The notes: generated by a model not told the origin, from the sequence alone. Counted from the stretch's first letter, positions 11,656-23,214 are shown. The stretch: DNA of 64,000 bases from Euryodendron excelsum (GCA_033060915.1 CM065381.1:35411836-35475835), one strand, 5' to 3'. Made by a program: numbers and translations.

Positions 11656-12428
11656 CCAATGCCTGCTAGCCCACTCCAGTGAAAAATGACCAAACTGCCC
11701 TTGGGCCATTTCTGGCACGTTCCTCGAGAAAGTACCTAAGTCCTCAAAACGGTAAGTCCACCTTTCCAAGATCGTCTTCAAGGCAATCTGGCATGATTAG
11801 GTGCCTTCTAGTCAGTTTCGGGCCAATTCTGAGACTTTTCGATCAATATGACCATTTTGCCCCTAGGCATCTGAACACCCCGGGAACAACACCGGCTCGG
11901 GGTATCAAATCAGCAACCTTTCGAGAATGTTTTTTATAGTATTCTTGACCTTTCATTATCTTCGTGGAACATTCCGAGTCAATTCCGACAAACTTAGTGC
12001 AAAATGACCGTTTTGCCCCTAGCAGGCCAGTTTCCTGTTCTAATCACATCGACTCTGGGTATCAAACTGGTAACCTCCTGGGACATTCTAAGTGATGTTT
12101 CCAAACATCGAGTCTTCTTTCGGGACATTCTGAGTCCGTCCCGGCAGCTTGCCGGCCGGGTTGACTGTTTTGCCCCTAATGGCCCGTTCAACCTTTCTAA
12201 CACATCTTGACATCATTCTTCAAGTCCGTTACCCCCAGAACCCTATTCTAAGGGTTCCTATCCCTTTCCGGCTTTCTGGGTCATTCCCGGCCACTTCAAA
12301 TCATTCCCGGACCTTCCAGAGTCACTCATAGTGAAGCCAAGCTAAAAATTGCATGGTAGTCACTAGCACAGGTGCCCAAATCTTCTAACGATACGTTGCT
12401 TGCTGACTTAAAAGCTTTCTTAAGTGGC

Positions 12429-12489
12429 TGGCGCCACTAGTAGTGGTGCCAAGCCAAAAAATGGCCTGGCACCACTCCTAGTGGCGCCA
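12429..12489 (+). promoter_or_regulatory. 28-bp inverted repeat upstream of the LTR TATA region (type A)
   Basis: The left arm is 12429-12456 (starts tggcgccactagtagtgg) and the right arm 12462-12489 (ends ctagtggcgcca), with a 5-nt aaaaa loop. By hand count 26 of 28 positions pair. A partial third arm follows at about 12502-12520. It ends 53 bp before the TATA-like site. Other type A LTRs carry full or eroded versions. A transcript across it would fold into a 61-nt hairpin. Confidence 0.85.
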
Positions 12490-12542
12490 ATGTGTTCTTT
12501 GGCCTGGCGCCACTGCAACAAGTGCCAGGTTGTTCTTCTCTC

Positions 12543-12550
12543 TGTAAATA
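12543..12550 (+). promoter_or_regulatory. Weakened TATA box of the element A 5' LTR
   Basis: TGTAAATA, where the 3' LTR of the same element reads TATAAATA (35445-35452). A single T-to-C or A-to-G type change probably reduced this promoter after insertion. Confidence 0.5.
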
Positions 12551-15500
12551 TAGAGCCTCTTTCAGCGTGAAAGAGGTCCGCAAACCCACACTAAAAACCC
12601 TACTCTTCGATATACAAAGCGTATAGCCTCCCTATACCCTAGTTTTCTTTAGGTTTTCCAAACCCTAGCCCCCAGACATAAACCCTAGCTCATATATACT
12701 CCCATACACTCATACACTAGCCTCCAAAGCCTCCATTGAAGACTTGATGTGCTATAACCCGAAGCTCTCGAAGATCAAGACAAGTTCCCGAAGATCAAGA
12801 CGAAGACTGAAGTGAAGACCGAAGCAAAGCAAGAAAAATAAAGCGCGCAAAGCAAAGCAAAGCAAAGCAAAATAAAGAAGATACAAGGTAGGCTCTATTT
12901 AATTTTACACATCTTCCCCCTCTCTCTTCTCCTTCCAAACCCACTTGGGGTTTCTTCTATTTTAATCCTCCCTCTTCTTCCCCCCCTTTCTTGCATGCTT
13001 GAAATAAGCGACTTCCCGGTCCATGTGAAGGATTAGGCCATTGGAGGTCACCGTGTCGGCGGCTTTCTTTTGGTCTAAACGGAGACCACATGGGTTCGGC
13101 CCCCTTGATTATGTGGTAAAGTCTTTAACCTTGTATGTTCACGACCCCAACTTACATTGTGCATATCATGATTTTGCTTCTCTCCAATATTCATTTTTAA
13201 ACTTGTTTTCAAAAACTTGCATTAAAATTGTTTTCAAACTTGCATTAAATTTTCTTCTTCAAAACTTGTTTTCAAAATCACAATCCTAAGGTGATTCTAG
13301 CCTTTCCATGGCTAGGGTTGCTTTAGGAAAGTGTTACATTTAAAGTGACCAATATGGTCTATATTTTCAAATCATTGTTGTTTTCAAAACCACTCTCTTA
13401 GAGTGTTTCTAACCTTCTTGTGATTAGAATCGCTTTAGGAAAGTGAGATGTTTTTATGGACATTCTAAAGATCTCCTTTCAAATCTCTCTTTCTAAAATT
13501 CCTTCTTTCTAATACACCTTTTGAAAACTCTCTCAAAATTCCTTTCCAAAATTGTTTTCTAAAACATTCTCTTCAAAGATCTATTTTCCAAAATGTCTTC
13601 TTAAACTCCTTTCCAAAGTGCTTTCTTCAAATTCACTTTCTAGAAACACTCCCTAAACTCTTTCCAAAAACTCCTTTTGAGGATCTCCCTCTAAAAATCT
13701 TCCTTTCTAAAAAACTCACTTTCCAAAATCTCTTACCTTGGTGCCCAAGTCAAGCTTTAGAGTCAATAATTAGGAAACCCTAATTTTCCTTCCCAAAAAG
13801 TATGATTTTCAATTCTCTATTTTGACCTCAAAACCTAGGTTTTCAAATCCTCTTATTTTCTACATCAAAACTATAAATTTCCAAAACCTATTTTCTACAT
13901 CAAAACTTTAGTCTTCCCAAATCTAGGATTTTCAAAACTCCATCTTTCCAAATCCATGCCAAATCAAATTCTCCGTTTTAGGAAACGAAATCTAATCTCC
14001 CGTTTAGGGAACTAGATCCCGTCCTCCATTTTTGGACACAAAATCAAATCATCTCTTTTAGAAACAAAATCTAATATTTCGTTTTAAGAAAATAGGAATC
14101 TCAATCCTTCCAAGTCTAAACCTTTCTTAATCCATTCCTTCCTAATGTCATACTTTCCTGAACCTTAAGTTTCAAAAACTTAAACATTTAAATCTTTCCT
14201 TAAACTTTAAACTTTCAAAATCTTTCCTAATCCCAACCTTTCTTAATTCCACACCTTTCCAAATTTAAACTTTCTAAATCTAAGTTTTCAAATCTTTCTT
14301 AAGCTCAAACCTTTCCTAATTTTAAGTATTTCTAAAACTCAAGTTTCAAGTCTTTCCAAATCCTAAACTTTCTAAATTTCAAATCTTTCCAAATTCAAAA
14401 CTTTCGAAACTTTCTTAAGTTAATACTTTCCAAAAGCGAAATCTTTCCTAAGTTAAAACTTTCCAAATTCAAAATTTTCTTAAGTCAAAACTTTCTAAAT
14501 CCTAAACTTTCTAAAATTCTAAATCTTTCTTAAATCAAACTTTTCCTAATTCAACACTTTCCAAAAATCAACTCTTTCTTAAAAAGAAGACTTTCCAGTT
14601 TCAAAACTTTCCAATTTTAATTCTTTCCTAATTCGAAATCTTTCCTAAAATGAAACTTTCCTATTTTGAAAACTTTCGTAATTCGAAACCTTTCTTAAAA
14701 TGACGCTTTCCTAAAATGAAACTTTCCTATTTTGAAACTTTCCTAATTCGAATCTTTCCTAAATTCCAACTTTCCTAATCTTCCAAGTCCAACATTCGAG
14801 TCAAATCTTTCTTTCCTAAGTTTCATCTTTCCTAAGTCTAGGTTTTCTGAAATCAAGTTTTCCAAAATCAATCTTTTCAAATCTTCTGATCAAAGATCAA
14901 AGTCCAATCTTTTCAATTCCAAAATTTCAATTTCCAATCTACTATTCTAAGTTCAAATCAAAATCTCTTTTTCAAATCAAACATTCTATTTTCTATCAGA
15001 CTTTTGTCCAAACTACGACTGACTTGATTCCTTTAAAAGGATACGTAGGCAACCCTCATGAGTGTGGTCACAACCTTTTTCAAGCTTTTATTTCCACAAC
15101 CTTTTTCAAATCTCCAATTCCATAACTTTCTTCAAACTTCCAATTCCAAATTTCTATTTTCAAATCTCTATTTCCAATCTCCAAAACTCTCTTTCGAAAT
15201 CAAACCTATCTTTTCAAATAAAATCTATTCTATATTTTCAAGTCTCTCTTCTAAAAACAAGTCAAGTTCTTTTCAAATCTATTTCCAAATCAAATCTTTC
15301 TATTGCACTTGCTTATCATGCATCATATCAATTTCTTTTCAAAATTCTTTTCTAAAGTGGATAGTTTTGGACATAGATTAATTGGAAACTCTAATAGGTG
15401 AATCTAGGGTGAATAGATATGTAGGTACGACAAGGGCGGGGTAGGGTAATGGCTCAGTATGTCTTCCCTACATGTAACTAACCTCCGAACCTAGAATCAC

Positions 15501-15856
15501 TGATTTCGAAAGACCAAAAGGAGTTATTTTCAAAAAAGGGCTTAAATATTTTCTAAAGGTTGCCAAATAACCTGTTTTCTAAAAAACCCTCTCTTGAGAA
15601 AGTGTTTTCAAAATCGTTTTTAAAAACCCTAAGTGTAGTCTTCGAATTGTGCTTAATTTTTAGGTGATCTAACTCACCTTAATCAAGTTAGGTGGCGACT
15701 CCAAATTGTTTTCCAAAAACCCTTTATTCAAATCAATTTTTAATTCAAACCTAGTTGCACTCATTTTTCTAGGAGGGTGAGTTCTAATGAGCGAGTGCAG
15801 TATTTTTTCCGTTTGTGTGTGTATTCCTCGATTGCGAAAAATCTAGACGCGACAAC

Positions 15857-15874
15857 TGGCGACTCTGATGGGGA
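15857..15874 (+). other. Primer binding site of element A
   Basis: TGGCGACTCTGATGGGGA, two bases after the LTR end. Ogre/Tat elements are known to prime from arginine tRNA with a PBS of this form (tggcgactc...gggga). Element C has the equivalent at 57376-57393. The tRNA assignment comes from the family and was not aligned to a tRNA here. Confidence 0.85.
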
Positions 15875-17337
15875 CACTTTGAGGGTTAGGCCATAGTCAT
15901 GTCTCTTCACCCTTCACCCAGGTAGAGTCTTCAATTAACTTGTTCAATTCTATTCACTTGAAATTTTTTAAAACCAAATTTTCAAAATTATTTTTAAAAA
16001 ACATGCATTTAATTCCATTCATATTATCTTGTATTAAGCTTGCCATCCACATATTAACGCTTGCATCTTTGTTTTGTATGTGCGCTTTTTGTTTACAATA
16101 TTATTTTATTAACTGTTATGCATGAATGTGATGAACTAGATAAATGGGAGTTGTTGGGCTCTTTCTTCCACTTTCAAAAATCACACACAAACTACACATG
16201 TACTTGCATTCTGCATACTTGCATTTTTACTCTGATCCGTCCCTTCTAGTTAGAAGGGGGAACGGTATATTGGTTGTGGGCAAGATGTTGTGTCAGTTTC
16301 TTTGCCTACGACCTCTTGATGGTTCCCTTACTCGGATCACCAACCGATCATGGCACCACATCGGGGAGTGGGCCTAGGTTTAAAGATCCGGGGACCGAGC
16401 CTTTTTAGGATGCATTAGTTAACCCTCAACCTCATGCTCATATAGACACCTTGCATAGCCGAACCTCTATCGAATTTAAAAAACGAGCACTGTTTTCCAA
16501 AACCATGGAGGAAAGGGCGACTGCTTTTACTTTTCTTTATACTTATTTATTCCTGTTGTTATAATGACTGTATTCTTACTGTTATAACAACTGTCTAACT
16601 ACTCATGCATGCATGTTTACTGCAACTGTATTCTCTCTCCTTATACTCTATGTATTCATTTTCATGCATTCCATATTCCATGTCAAGACGAGAGTTCCAA
16701 GTAACTCAAGTCACCACATTCTCATGCATATATCAACCCAAAGAGAGTGACACTTAGTTCACTCTCCCTTGCATTAAACCTACCCAAACCCTAAGACTCA
16801 TGGCATGCATTTCAAGTCATTCCATAAGAGGGGCCCCAATCCCTCTATGCTCATGGAGATAGGGTTGCCAAGAAGACAAGGGGTAATCGATCAACAAGGT
16901 CTCTCAGCGACCTCCTCGACATCGAATCCAACGAAGGCCAATCCGAAGACTCAAGAGTAGTTTAGATTTCCTCATGTAAACTAGATAGGTGAAAATTCCA
17001 GGGAAATTGTTCCCTTTCCCCCTTTTTAAAATTTATTTTGGTTTTATTATATTTAGACTCCGAAAATCCAATATATCCCCTCACTTTTGAATAAACACAT
17101 GTCCCCCTCCCCCCCCCCCTCGAAAAACCAGTAAGGTATTTGTATATAGGGGCAAACCCCCTATCTCCAAAAGTGAGCCAATGCATCATAATTAGTTTCC
17201 CCCTTGAGTAGAGGCATCCTCAAGGCATGCATAGCATAAAGGCTTGTCAAAATAAGACACTAACTTTTTTCTTTGTTGGTTTTTAGGTACCTCTCCTTGT
17301 CCCCCCATCGTTATAGGCCGAAAACTAAGGAACACCC
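15875..17337 (+). other. Untranslated leader of element A
   Basis: About 1.46 kb between PBS and the gag start. It aligns by eye with the leader of element C (57394 onward), including gtgggcctaggttt and gggaccgagcctttttagga blocks. A pyrimidine run ending ggtttttag (about 17279-17287) could be a 3' splice site before gag, but I see no clear donor. Short frames in it are not conserved between A and C. Confidence 0.65.
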
Positions 17338-17706
17338 ATGGAGTCACTCACACTTGACGCCTTAACTCTAATACTAGCGGAGGCAAAAGGACTCAAACAT
17401 AGGATGACTAAAATGGAAGGCATGCTCTCCTCACTCTTATCCCATGCAGGAACCACAACCCATGAGCAAGTAGAGTCCTCGCATGTCCAAACTCATGATG
17501 GATGAAAAAGGATGAAGAAGGAAGACCAAGACTATGCTCCGACCACTACTTACCAACAACCTCCCCAAGCCAAGGGCCTTGCCCTGATACATTCCGAACC
17601 AACCACTAACCAAACCCCTGGATTATATAATCTCTTCTACGGAGACCAACCCAATTCATTGGGCCCTAACATTGAAAATTGTCTCACTTTGAAACATGGA
17701 ACCTGA
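17338..17706 (+). pseudogene. Element A gag, N-terminal remnant
   Basis: ATG at 17338 opens MESLTLDALTLILAEAKG. The frame runs to a TGA at 17503-17505 and continues in phase through DYAPTTTYQQPPQAKGLALI to 17706. This is the expected site and style of a Tat/Ogre gag N-terminus (structural protein of the virus-like particle). The central gag domain does not follow; unrelated DNA does. Confidence 0.7.
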
Positions 17707-18265
17707 TGCGGATAGTATAGTGGAACATTACTTGGAGACCCGGAGGGGTCGTTATGCCCTCGCGGCGCGTGGACCGGTTGTCGGTAAACTTCAATCGGCC
17801 GTAACTTTTGATTCGTAACTCCGTTTTCTTATTATAATATGTTTTCGAAAAGCTAGCGACGAGCTGAAGAAAATGTGAAAAAAATGCTCTTAAGTACAAT
17901 TTTGGGCCCGTTTAATGTTTTAGGCATATTTTTTGGGTTTTCGTTAATTTTTCTTATCAACTCGGTTTGTCTTGGGCCCTATGGTTTCATGCCGCTTATT
18001 TATACTCTTGTTTTAAGGCGTTTTCCGCAGCTTTTGAGATTAATAAAGTTTGTGTGTGATTTGCACCTCTTTCCAATCGTTCGGTATTTTCTGTGAATCA
18101 ACGAGCGTTTGATGCCCTTAAGCCTAGTATTCATGGTGAATTAACAGGTTCGAGGAAGGATCCTAATCCGGCATTCGTGGTGAATCAACGGACTAGGGTT
18201 GATTATCTTGTTCTTGAACCTCGCTACATTAGAACCCAAAACCTCTTTCATTCTCGAACCACCAG
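17707..18265 (+). other. ~560 bp of unidentified DNA between the two gag halves
   Basis: This stretch has no counterpart in elements B or C and no gag-like translation. It looks like ordinary genomic DNA: a GC-rich start (ccctcgcggcgcgtggaccg), then T-rich sequence with tttcttattataatatg. A near repeat, attcatggtgaattaac and attcgtggtgaatcaac, lies at about 18129 and 18173. It may be captured host DNA or a piece of another transposon that replaced central gag. Boundaries are approximate and no terminal repeats or TSD were found. Confidence 0.5.
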
Positions 18266-18569
18266 CCCAGTTGTGACCTCACCCAAACTGGGTTCCCAAT
18301 CTTAAAAAACGTCTGTAACACTTCCTCAGCCTAGGCAAACAAGTGGGAAAAAACGAGCATTTACTAAACTTGCGTGTTTGCAGACCACGGCTTATTTTGG
18401 TCTCCTAGCGGCTGGATATCTGAAACCTATACTTGCTTGACCCCGGCCCAATCCTCTACCTCATTACTTTAAATCAGCAGCAAGCTGTGAGTACCATTCA
18501 GGTGGCCAAGGACATGATACTGAAGATTGTTTGACCCTCAAGTATAAGATTCAAAACCTGATAGATAAC
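18266..18569 (+). pseudogene. Element A gag, C-terminal part with zinc knuckle
   Basis: The frame reads RAFTKLACLQTTAYFGLLAAG, then after one TGA a zinc-binding motif CEYHSGGQGHDTEDC at 18486-18530 with CX2HX5HX4C spacing, then LTLKYKIQNLIDN. This arrangement is characteristic of Ogre/Tat gag and binds the RNA genome in the particle. The frame is cut at 18570 by a solo LTR and resumes in phase at 23215. Confidence 0.88.
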
Positions 18570-18724
18570 TGTAAGCACCCCATTTTTGCCCGCTCGGCAA
18601 TCTCCGGCCCGACCGGATTCAGTTTCCAACATCACAGCACATGCAGGCTCAAGATGAGCCTTTCAATCTCCAATCCAACCAACTGGTCGCTTCTCGGGCC
18701 CACAAGGATCTGCTGAAGCCTTAG

Positions 18725-19075
18725 GCACCATTATTCCAGGCAGTTTTTCGGACCAGGTGGTCCCGGAAACCAACGCCATTCAGGTAGCTTCCCGGGATTG
18801 GGCGATCTCGGGGACCAACACCTCATCGAAGATTCCAGACGGTTCACTTCTGGTGCCTGCTAGCCCGCCAATGTAGAATGTCCATCATTCGGTAGTTTCC
18901 CGGGAACAGGCATTCTCGGAGACCAACACCACCCTTCCAGGTAGCTTTCTAGGACCAGACGTTCTCAAGAACCAACACCACCCTTCAGGTAACTCTCTAA
19001 GACCAAGCGTTTTTAGAGACCAACACTGCACAGGTAGTTTTTCGAGACCGGGCGGTCTCGGGAACCAACACCTAG
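18725..19075 (+). repeat. Array of six short hairpin units in U3 (solo type B LTR)
   Basis: Six copies of the ~27-nt inverted repeat with aacc tails, the best being cgagaccgggcggtctcg near 19045. Others include ccgggattgggcgatctcgg near 18790 and a decayed ctaagaccaagcgtttttag near 18997. One unit fewer than in the LTR at 4838. Confidence 0.72.
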
Positions 19076-20304
19076 GTCAACACCGGCGCTTGCTAGCCCG
19101 ACTCGGTGAAAAATGACCAAGCCTGCCCTTTTGGACCTCCAGGCACGTTTTGTGAAAGTTCAAAATCCCTCAAAACGATAAGTCCATCCTTTCAAATGTT
19201 GTCAAACCATTAGGCGTCCCCCACACGCCATTTGGTCCAAATCCAGTCCCGTTCTGGCCCACTCCGGTCAAAATGACTATTTTGCCCCTAAACACCTCAA
19301 CACTGCACAAACCCCGCTAAACGGTAAAGGCTCTCTCGAAACCATCCCTGAACAGCCCTACACACCTAACACAATATACCAGACCATTCTTGACCATTGC
19401 CAGCCAACTCCGGTCAAAATGACTGTTTTGCCCCTGGAAGCCCAAAAATGCCTCGAAACAGCACCAGCCTTGGGATTTCGAGCGGAGGTTTCACCACCCG
19501 CCTTTGTGTAACCCAAGGAATACCCTACGACACTAAGCTCACATGACTCGATAAAAGTTCCCTGGAGCGTCTTGCAGACGTTCAGTCTAAATTGTCTTTT
19601 CCCTCGATTCCCTGGTTATAACGCACCGTCAACCAACTTGAGAAATGCGTACATCAGGGAATTCTCGAATACTCGTCCATAGAGTTTTCCATCGATACGG
19701 TTCGATTGAATAGATCGCTCCCTGAAGCCCTCCATCGTAAGGTGTGCAAACCATGACTTTCAGCAACCCCTGGAGCGTCTCGCAGACGCTCCGCCAAGGT
19801 TGACTTTTTCTTCGATTCCCTAATCAAAACGCACCATCAAACGACTTGAGAAATGCATAAATTCGGGAATTCTAGAAAGTATTTCCAGAGTACTTTCCAT
19901 CGGAACAGTCCGATTGAGTAGATCGCTTCTCGAAGGCCTCGATCACACCAAATGAAAACAACCACTTTCAAACACACACGGAGCGTATCACAGACGCTCC
20001 ACAAAAGTGTCCTTTTTGGCACGCTTTCCAAGACGATATCCCACGCTTCTGAACATAATTCAAACTCTTCGAAAACATGAAACTTCATCGGTTACACTAG
20101 GAGAACATCTCGAGTGCAACCGATTCCCCTGGAACCTTCCCGGTTGGCCCAATTATCGAGGCAAAGTTTGGGCAAATCTTCCCAGTGATGGAGCGTGTGC
20201 TATATGCGCTCAAATTTTGTTCAGATTGACCGACTTTCAATCAATGGTCGAGATTTAACCAGTACATAGGGTGCCACGTGTTATTGTGACAATGGAACAA
20301 TACC

Positions 20305-20363
20305 TGCGCATGTCCTACATACGCACGGCCAAAATTTGGCCATGCACATGTAGCACATGCACA
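20305..20363 (+). promoter_or_regulatory. 29-bp inverted repeat upstream of the TATA box (type B)
   Basis: Arms 20305-20333 and 20335-20363 meet at ggccaaaatttggcc. By hand 24 of 29 positions pair. The TATA box starts 20 bp later. The arm sequence (gcgcatgtcctacat) is unrelated to the type A arms, but place and central gccaaaa/ttggcc core are shared. Confidence 0.8.
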
Positions 20364-20382
20364 TGGTCTATTCCAGATTGCC

Positions 20383-20390
20383 TATAAATA
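20383..20390 (+). promoter_or_regulatory. LTR TATA box (solo type B LTR)
   Basis: TATAAATA in gcctataaatagaagcc. Intact in this copy, so it could still drive transcription into element A gag. Confidence 0.6.
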
Positions 20391-21639
20391 GAAGCCTCCC
20401 CCCTTGCATATTCCTGGTCCGAAATTGATACGAAACTCTGCTGAAATCACTTCAGAAACTCAAATCTCTACATATATTCCTCCCCTCCAACACTTAGGCT
20501 AGATTCTACCTCACCTAAGTCTATACACTCCACATACAAAGCCTCATACACACTTATACACTCCATTCAAACCTCTCAAGCCTTCTTGAAGCCACTCAAG
20601 CTCCAATCAAAATATCCATTGAAGACTACAAGAGTGTTGAAGAAAAAAGGTGGTATCCCTTTTACATTTGTGCTCTCCCCCACTCTTCTCTTCTCCCTCC
20701 TAGCCTAATTAAGCTATTCTCTATTTTAATCCCCATCTTCAACCCCCCTTTCTTGCATGCTTGAGCCAAGAGGGCTCCTAGATCATGCCTAGAGGAAAGC
20801 AAGTGAGAGTCACCGTGTAGGGAGACCTCTCACTAGCCTACTTTAAGATGGTATGGCCTAAGAGCCCCTTGTTTGTATGGTGAAGCCTAAAAGCCTTGGA
20901 TGTGAATCATGACCCTTTGCATATGATTATTTTGATCATGTCTTGCATGTTTGGCTTCATTTTATGTTCATTGCCACATCCCACAGCATGCATTGCTCTT
21001 AATTTCATGATATTTCCAAGTTCTACATGTCCTTCAAGAATTGTTTCAAGAGTTGGCCCCTTGAAGTTTAGGATAAGACTTTAAGAGTCATGCCTTAGAA
21101 AATCCCTCACAACCCCCTAATTCATTCTTTTACACCATTGCATTTTAACTAACATAAAAGTTGCTTCAAACCCTCTAATTTTCAAGGTTTTCATTCTCTC
21201 TAAGTTAGTGGTTAGAATGGCCTCATGGAACCCTCTCTTGAGTGGTCTCCCATTTATTAGCCATATGAACCCTCTCTTGATGGAATGGTTCCCTTGAAAA
21301 ATGGTTTTCAAAATCCTTCTCCAAAAATGATTTCAAAAATGCACTTTCACCATCTTTGCATAAAAAATGATCTTCCAAAAAATCACTATCATTATGTTGA
21401 ATTTTGACCCCTTATACTCTTGTCAAGATATTAGTTATAATGGCTATAAGGAAGCCTTCTTTGGAATGGTCCTCAATCACCAACCATATAAACCATATTC
21501 TTGGCTAGAGTCAAAATTTTCATAGAAATGATCTTCATAAAGATTGCCAACCAAAGTCCATTACATATCATGTTTTGTTTTCAAAACTCTTTCCAAGAAT
21601 GCATCAAAATAACTTTCAAGACCATTCTCCAATCAAATC

Positions 21640-21835
21640 ATAGGTTAACTTTACCCTAGTTATCAAATCCTAGGTTAACTTGACCTTAGTTACCAAACCC
21701 TAGGTTAACTTGACCCTAGTTAGCAAACCATAGGCTAACTTGACCCTAGTAACCAAACCCTAGGTTAACTTGACCCTAGTTACCAAACCCTAGGTTAACT
21801 TGACCCTAGTTGACCAACCCTAAGCCAACCCTATT
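21640..21835 (+). repeat. Minisatellite with ccctaggttaacttgaccc units
   Basis: About six tandem units of ~30 bp, each caaaccctaggttaacttg plus accctagtta. Adjacent units are nearly identical, which suggests recent local expansion. Confidence 0.85.
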
Positions 21836-23214
21836 TTGGTTTATACACTTCAAGGTCCCAACTCTTGAACCCCTTTTTCAAATGATCATTCAAACCTTCC
21901 AAGTATCCTCCTAACCTATTCTTCCAAAACCTCCTACCCCCATGATTTTAAAAACCCAACTCCATACACTCTTCTTAGGTTCCTATACTTTATCTTCAAG
22001 ACCTCTCCAAAGATGTTTTCAAAGAGTCACAAACCTAAGGTGTCCCTAACCCCCTCATGGTTAGGGATTCCAAGGAGAAGTGATAAATCAAGAACAACCT
22101 CTTAGGTTGTCCATACAAGGATTTCAAACACTTAGCCATTTTCAAAAACCGCTTTAAAAAAAAAAAACTAATTCATCAAAATACTCCAAAGTCATGCTTC
22201 CAAACAAGACTTCAAAAAAAACACTCTCACACTCTCTTGAGTTATCCAAAAACATTTTCCAAAACTCTCTCAAATTGATCCAAAAGCATTTTCAAAGCAC
22301 ACCACTATCCAATTTCAAGTCAAAACTTTCAAGACCACAAAGAGTCCTCAACTTCCAAAGACCTCAAAGTGTTTTAAACTTTTTCAAAGACCTCAAAGTG
22401 TCTTAAACTTTTTCAAAGACCTCAATGTGTCTTCATACCTTCCAAAGGCCCTATCGCGCCTATTTTCCATCGGGCTCTTGGCCGAACTACGAATGACCTG
22501 ATTCTCGCCAAATGAGATACGTAAGTAACCTAAAATGATGCGGTCATAACTTTTATTTCAACCCCAATCCATTTTTCAAAAATTCCAATCAATTCAAAGT
22601 TTTTATTCCAAACTCTTTCAAAACCTCCATTATTTTCAAACTTTTTCCAAAAACTTGCATCATGCATCATCCATCCAAAAAGTGATGACTAAACCCCGTT
22701 TTCAAAATTCTAAAGTGGATATTAAGTGGACAATAGCAACCGGTTATTCTAGTGAGTGAGCAAAAGGGTGATTAGACATGTAGGTACCGAAAGGGCAGGG
22801 TAGGGTGATGATCTTAGGATATCTTCCCTACACGTAACCAACCCCCGAACCTTAGATTTTTGTTTTCGAAAGACCAAAATGGAGTTATTTCTAAAAAGGG
22901 TTTAAACATTTCAAAAGGTTGCCAAACAACCTATTTTCCTAAAAACCCTCTCTTGAGCAAGATTTCAAAAACCTTTTTCAAAAACTCTAAGTTTAATCTT
23001 CGGATTAACGCTTAGTGTTAGGTGCCCTAACTCACCTTTATCAAGTTAGGTGGCGACTCCTATTTTTCTAAAAAGCCCTTAGTCAAATCAATTTTCAAAC
23101 CTAGTCGCACTTGTCCTTCTAGGAGGACGAGTTCTAGTGATAGAGTTCCGTGCTTTAGGGTCTCCGAGCCAAAAGAACCTTGGACACTCTCAAAAACCGG
23201 GGCGCGACAATAAC

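Larger units (their letters stand above)
10951..15854 (+). mobile_element. Element A 5' LTR (type A, ~4.9 kb)
   Basis: Starts TGTAAGCACCCAATTTTTGC and ends gacgcgaca, directly before the PBS. U3 (to about 12570) has spaced tgacca/gttttgcccc blocks, three copies of a ~30-bp repeat and a long inverted repeat. A TATA-like site and telo-boxes follow. The rest is a long pyrimidine-rich tract (about 13480-15300) built from irregular ctttcctaa words, then conserved blocks near 15000-15060 and 15420-15500, and the half-PBS at 15692. All coding-looking frames inside are low-complexity chance frames. Confidence 0.93.
18570..23209 (+). mobile_element. Solo type B LTR inserted in element A gag (4.64 kb)
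   Basis: TGTAAGCACCCCATTTTTGC to ggggcgcgaca, with ataac at 18565-18569 and 23210-23214. Removing it and one ataac restores the gag frame (LIDN then KIISLRP). It is the only complete type B LTR in the window: hairpin array, ~208-bp duplication, dyad, TATA box, pyrimidine-rich leader, minisatellite, conserved end blocks and the half-PBS at about 23052. A solo LTR arises by recombination between the two LTRs of a full element. Confidence 0.96.

Noticed and set aside
15058..15381. Phe/Ser-rich frames in LTRs (also 31207-31503, 36358-36684, 41325-41540, 55093-55374)
   Set aside because: They are translations of the pyrimidine-rich tract, present in several frames at once, with no domain.
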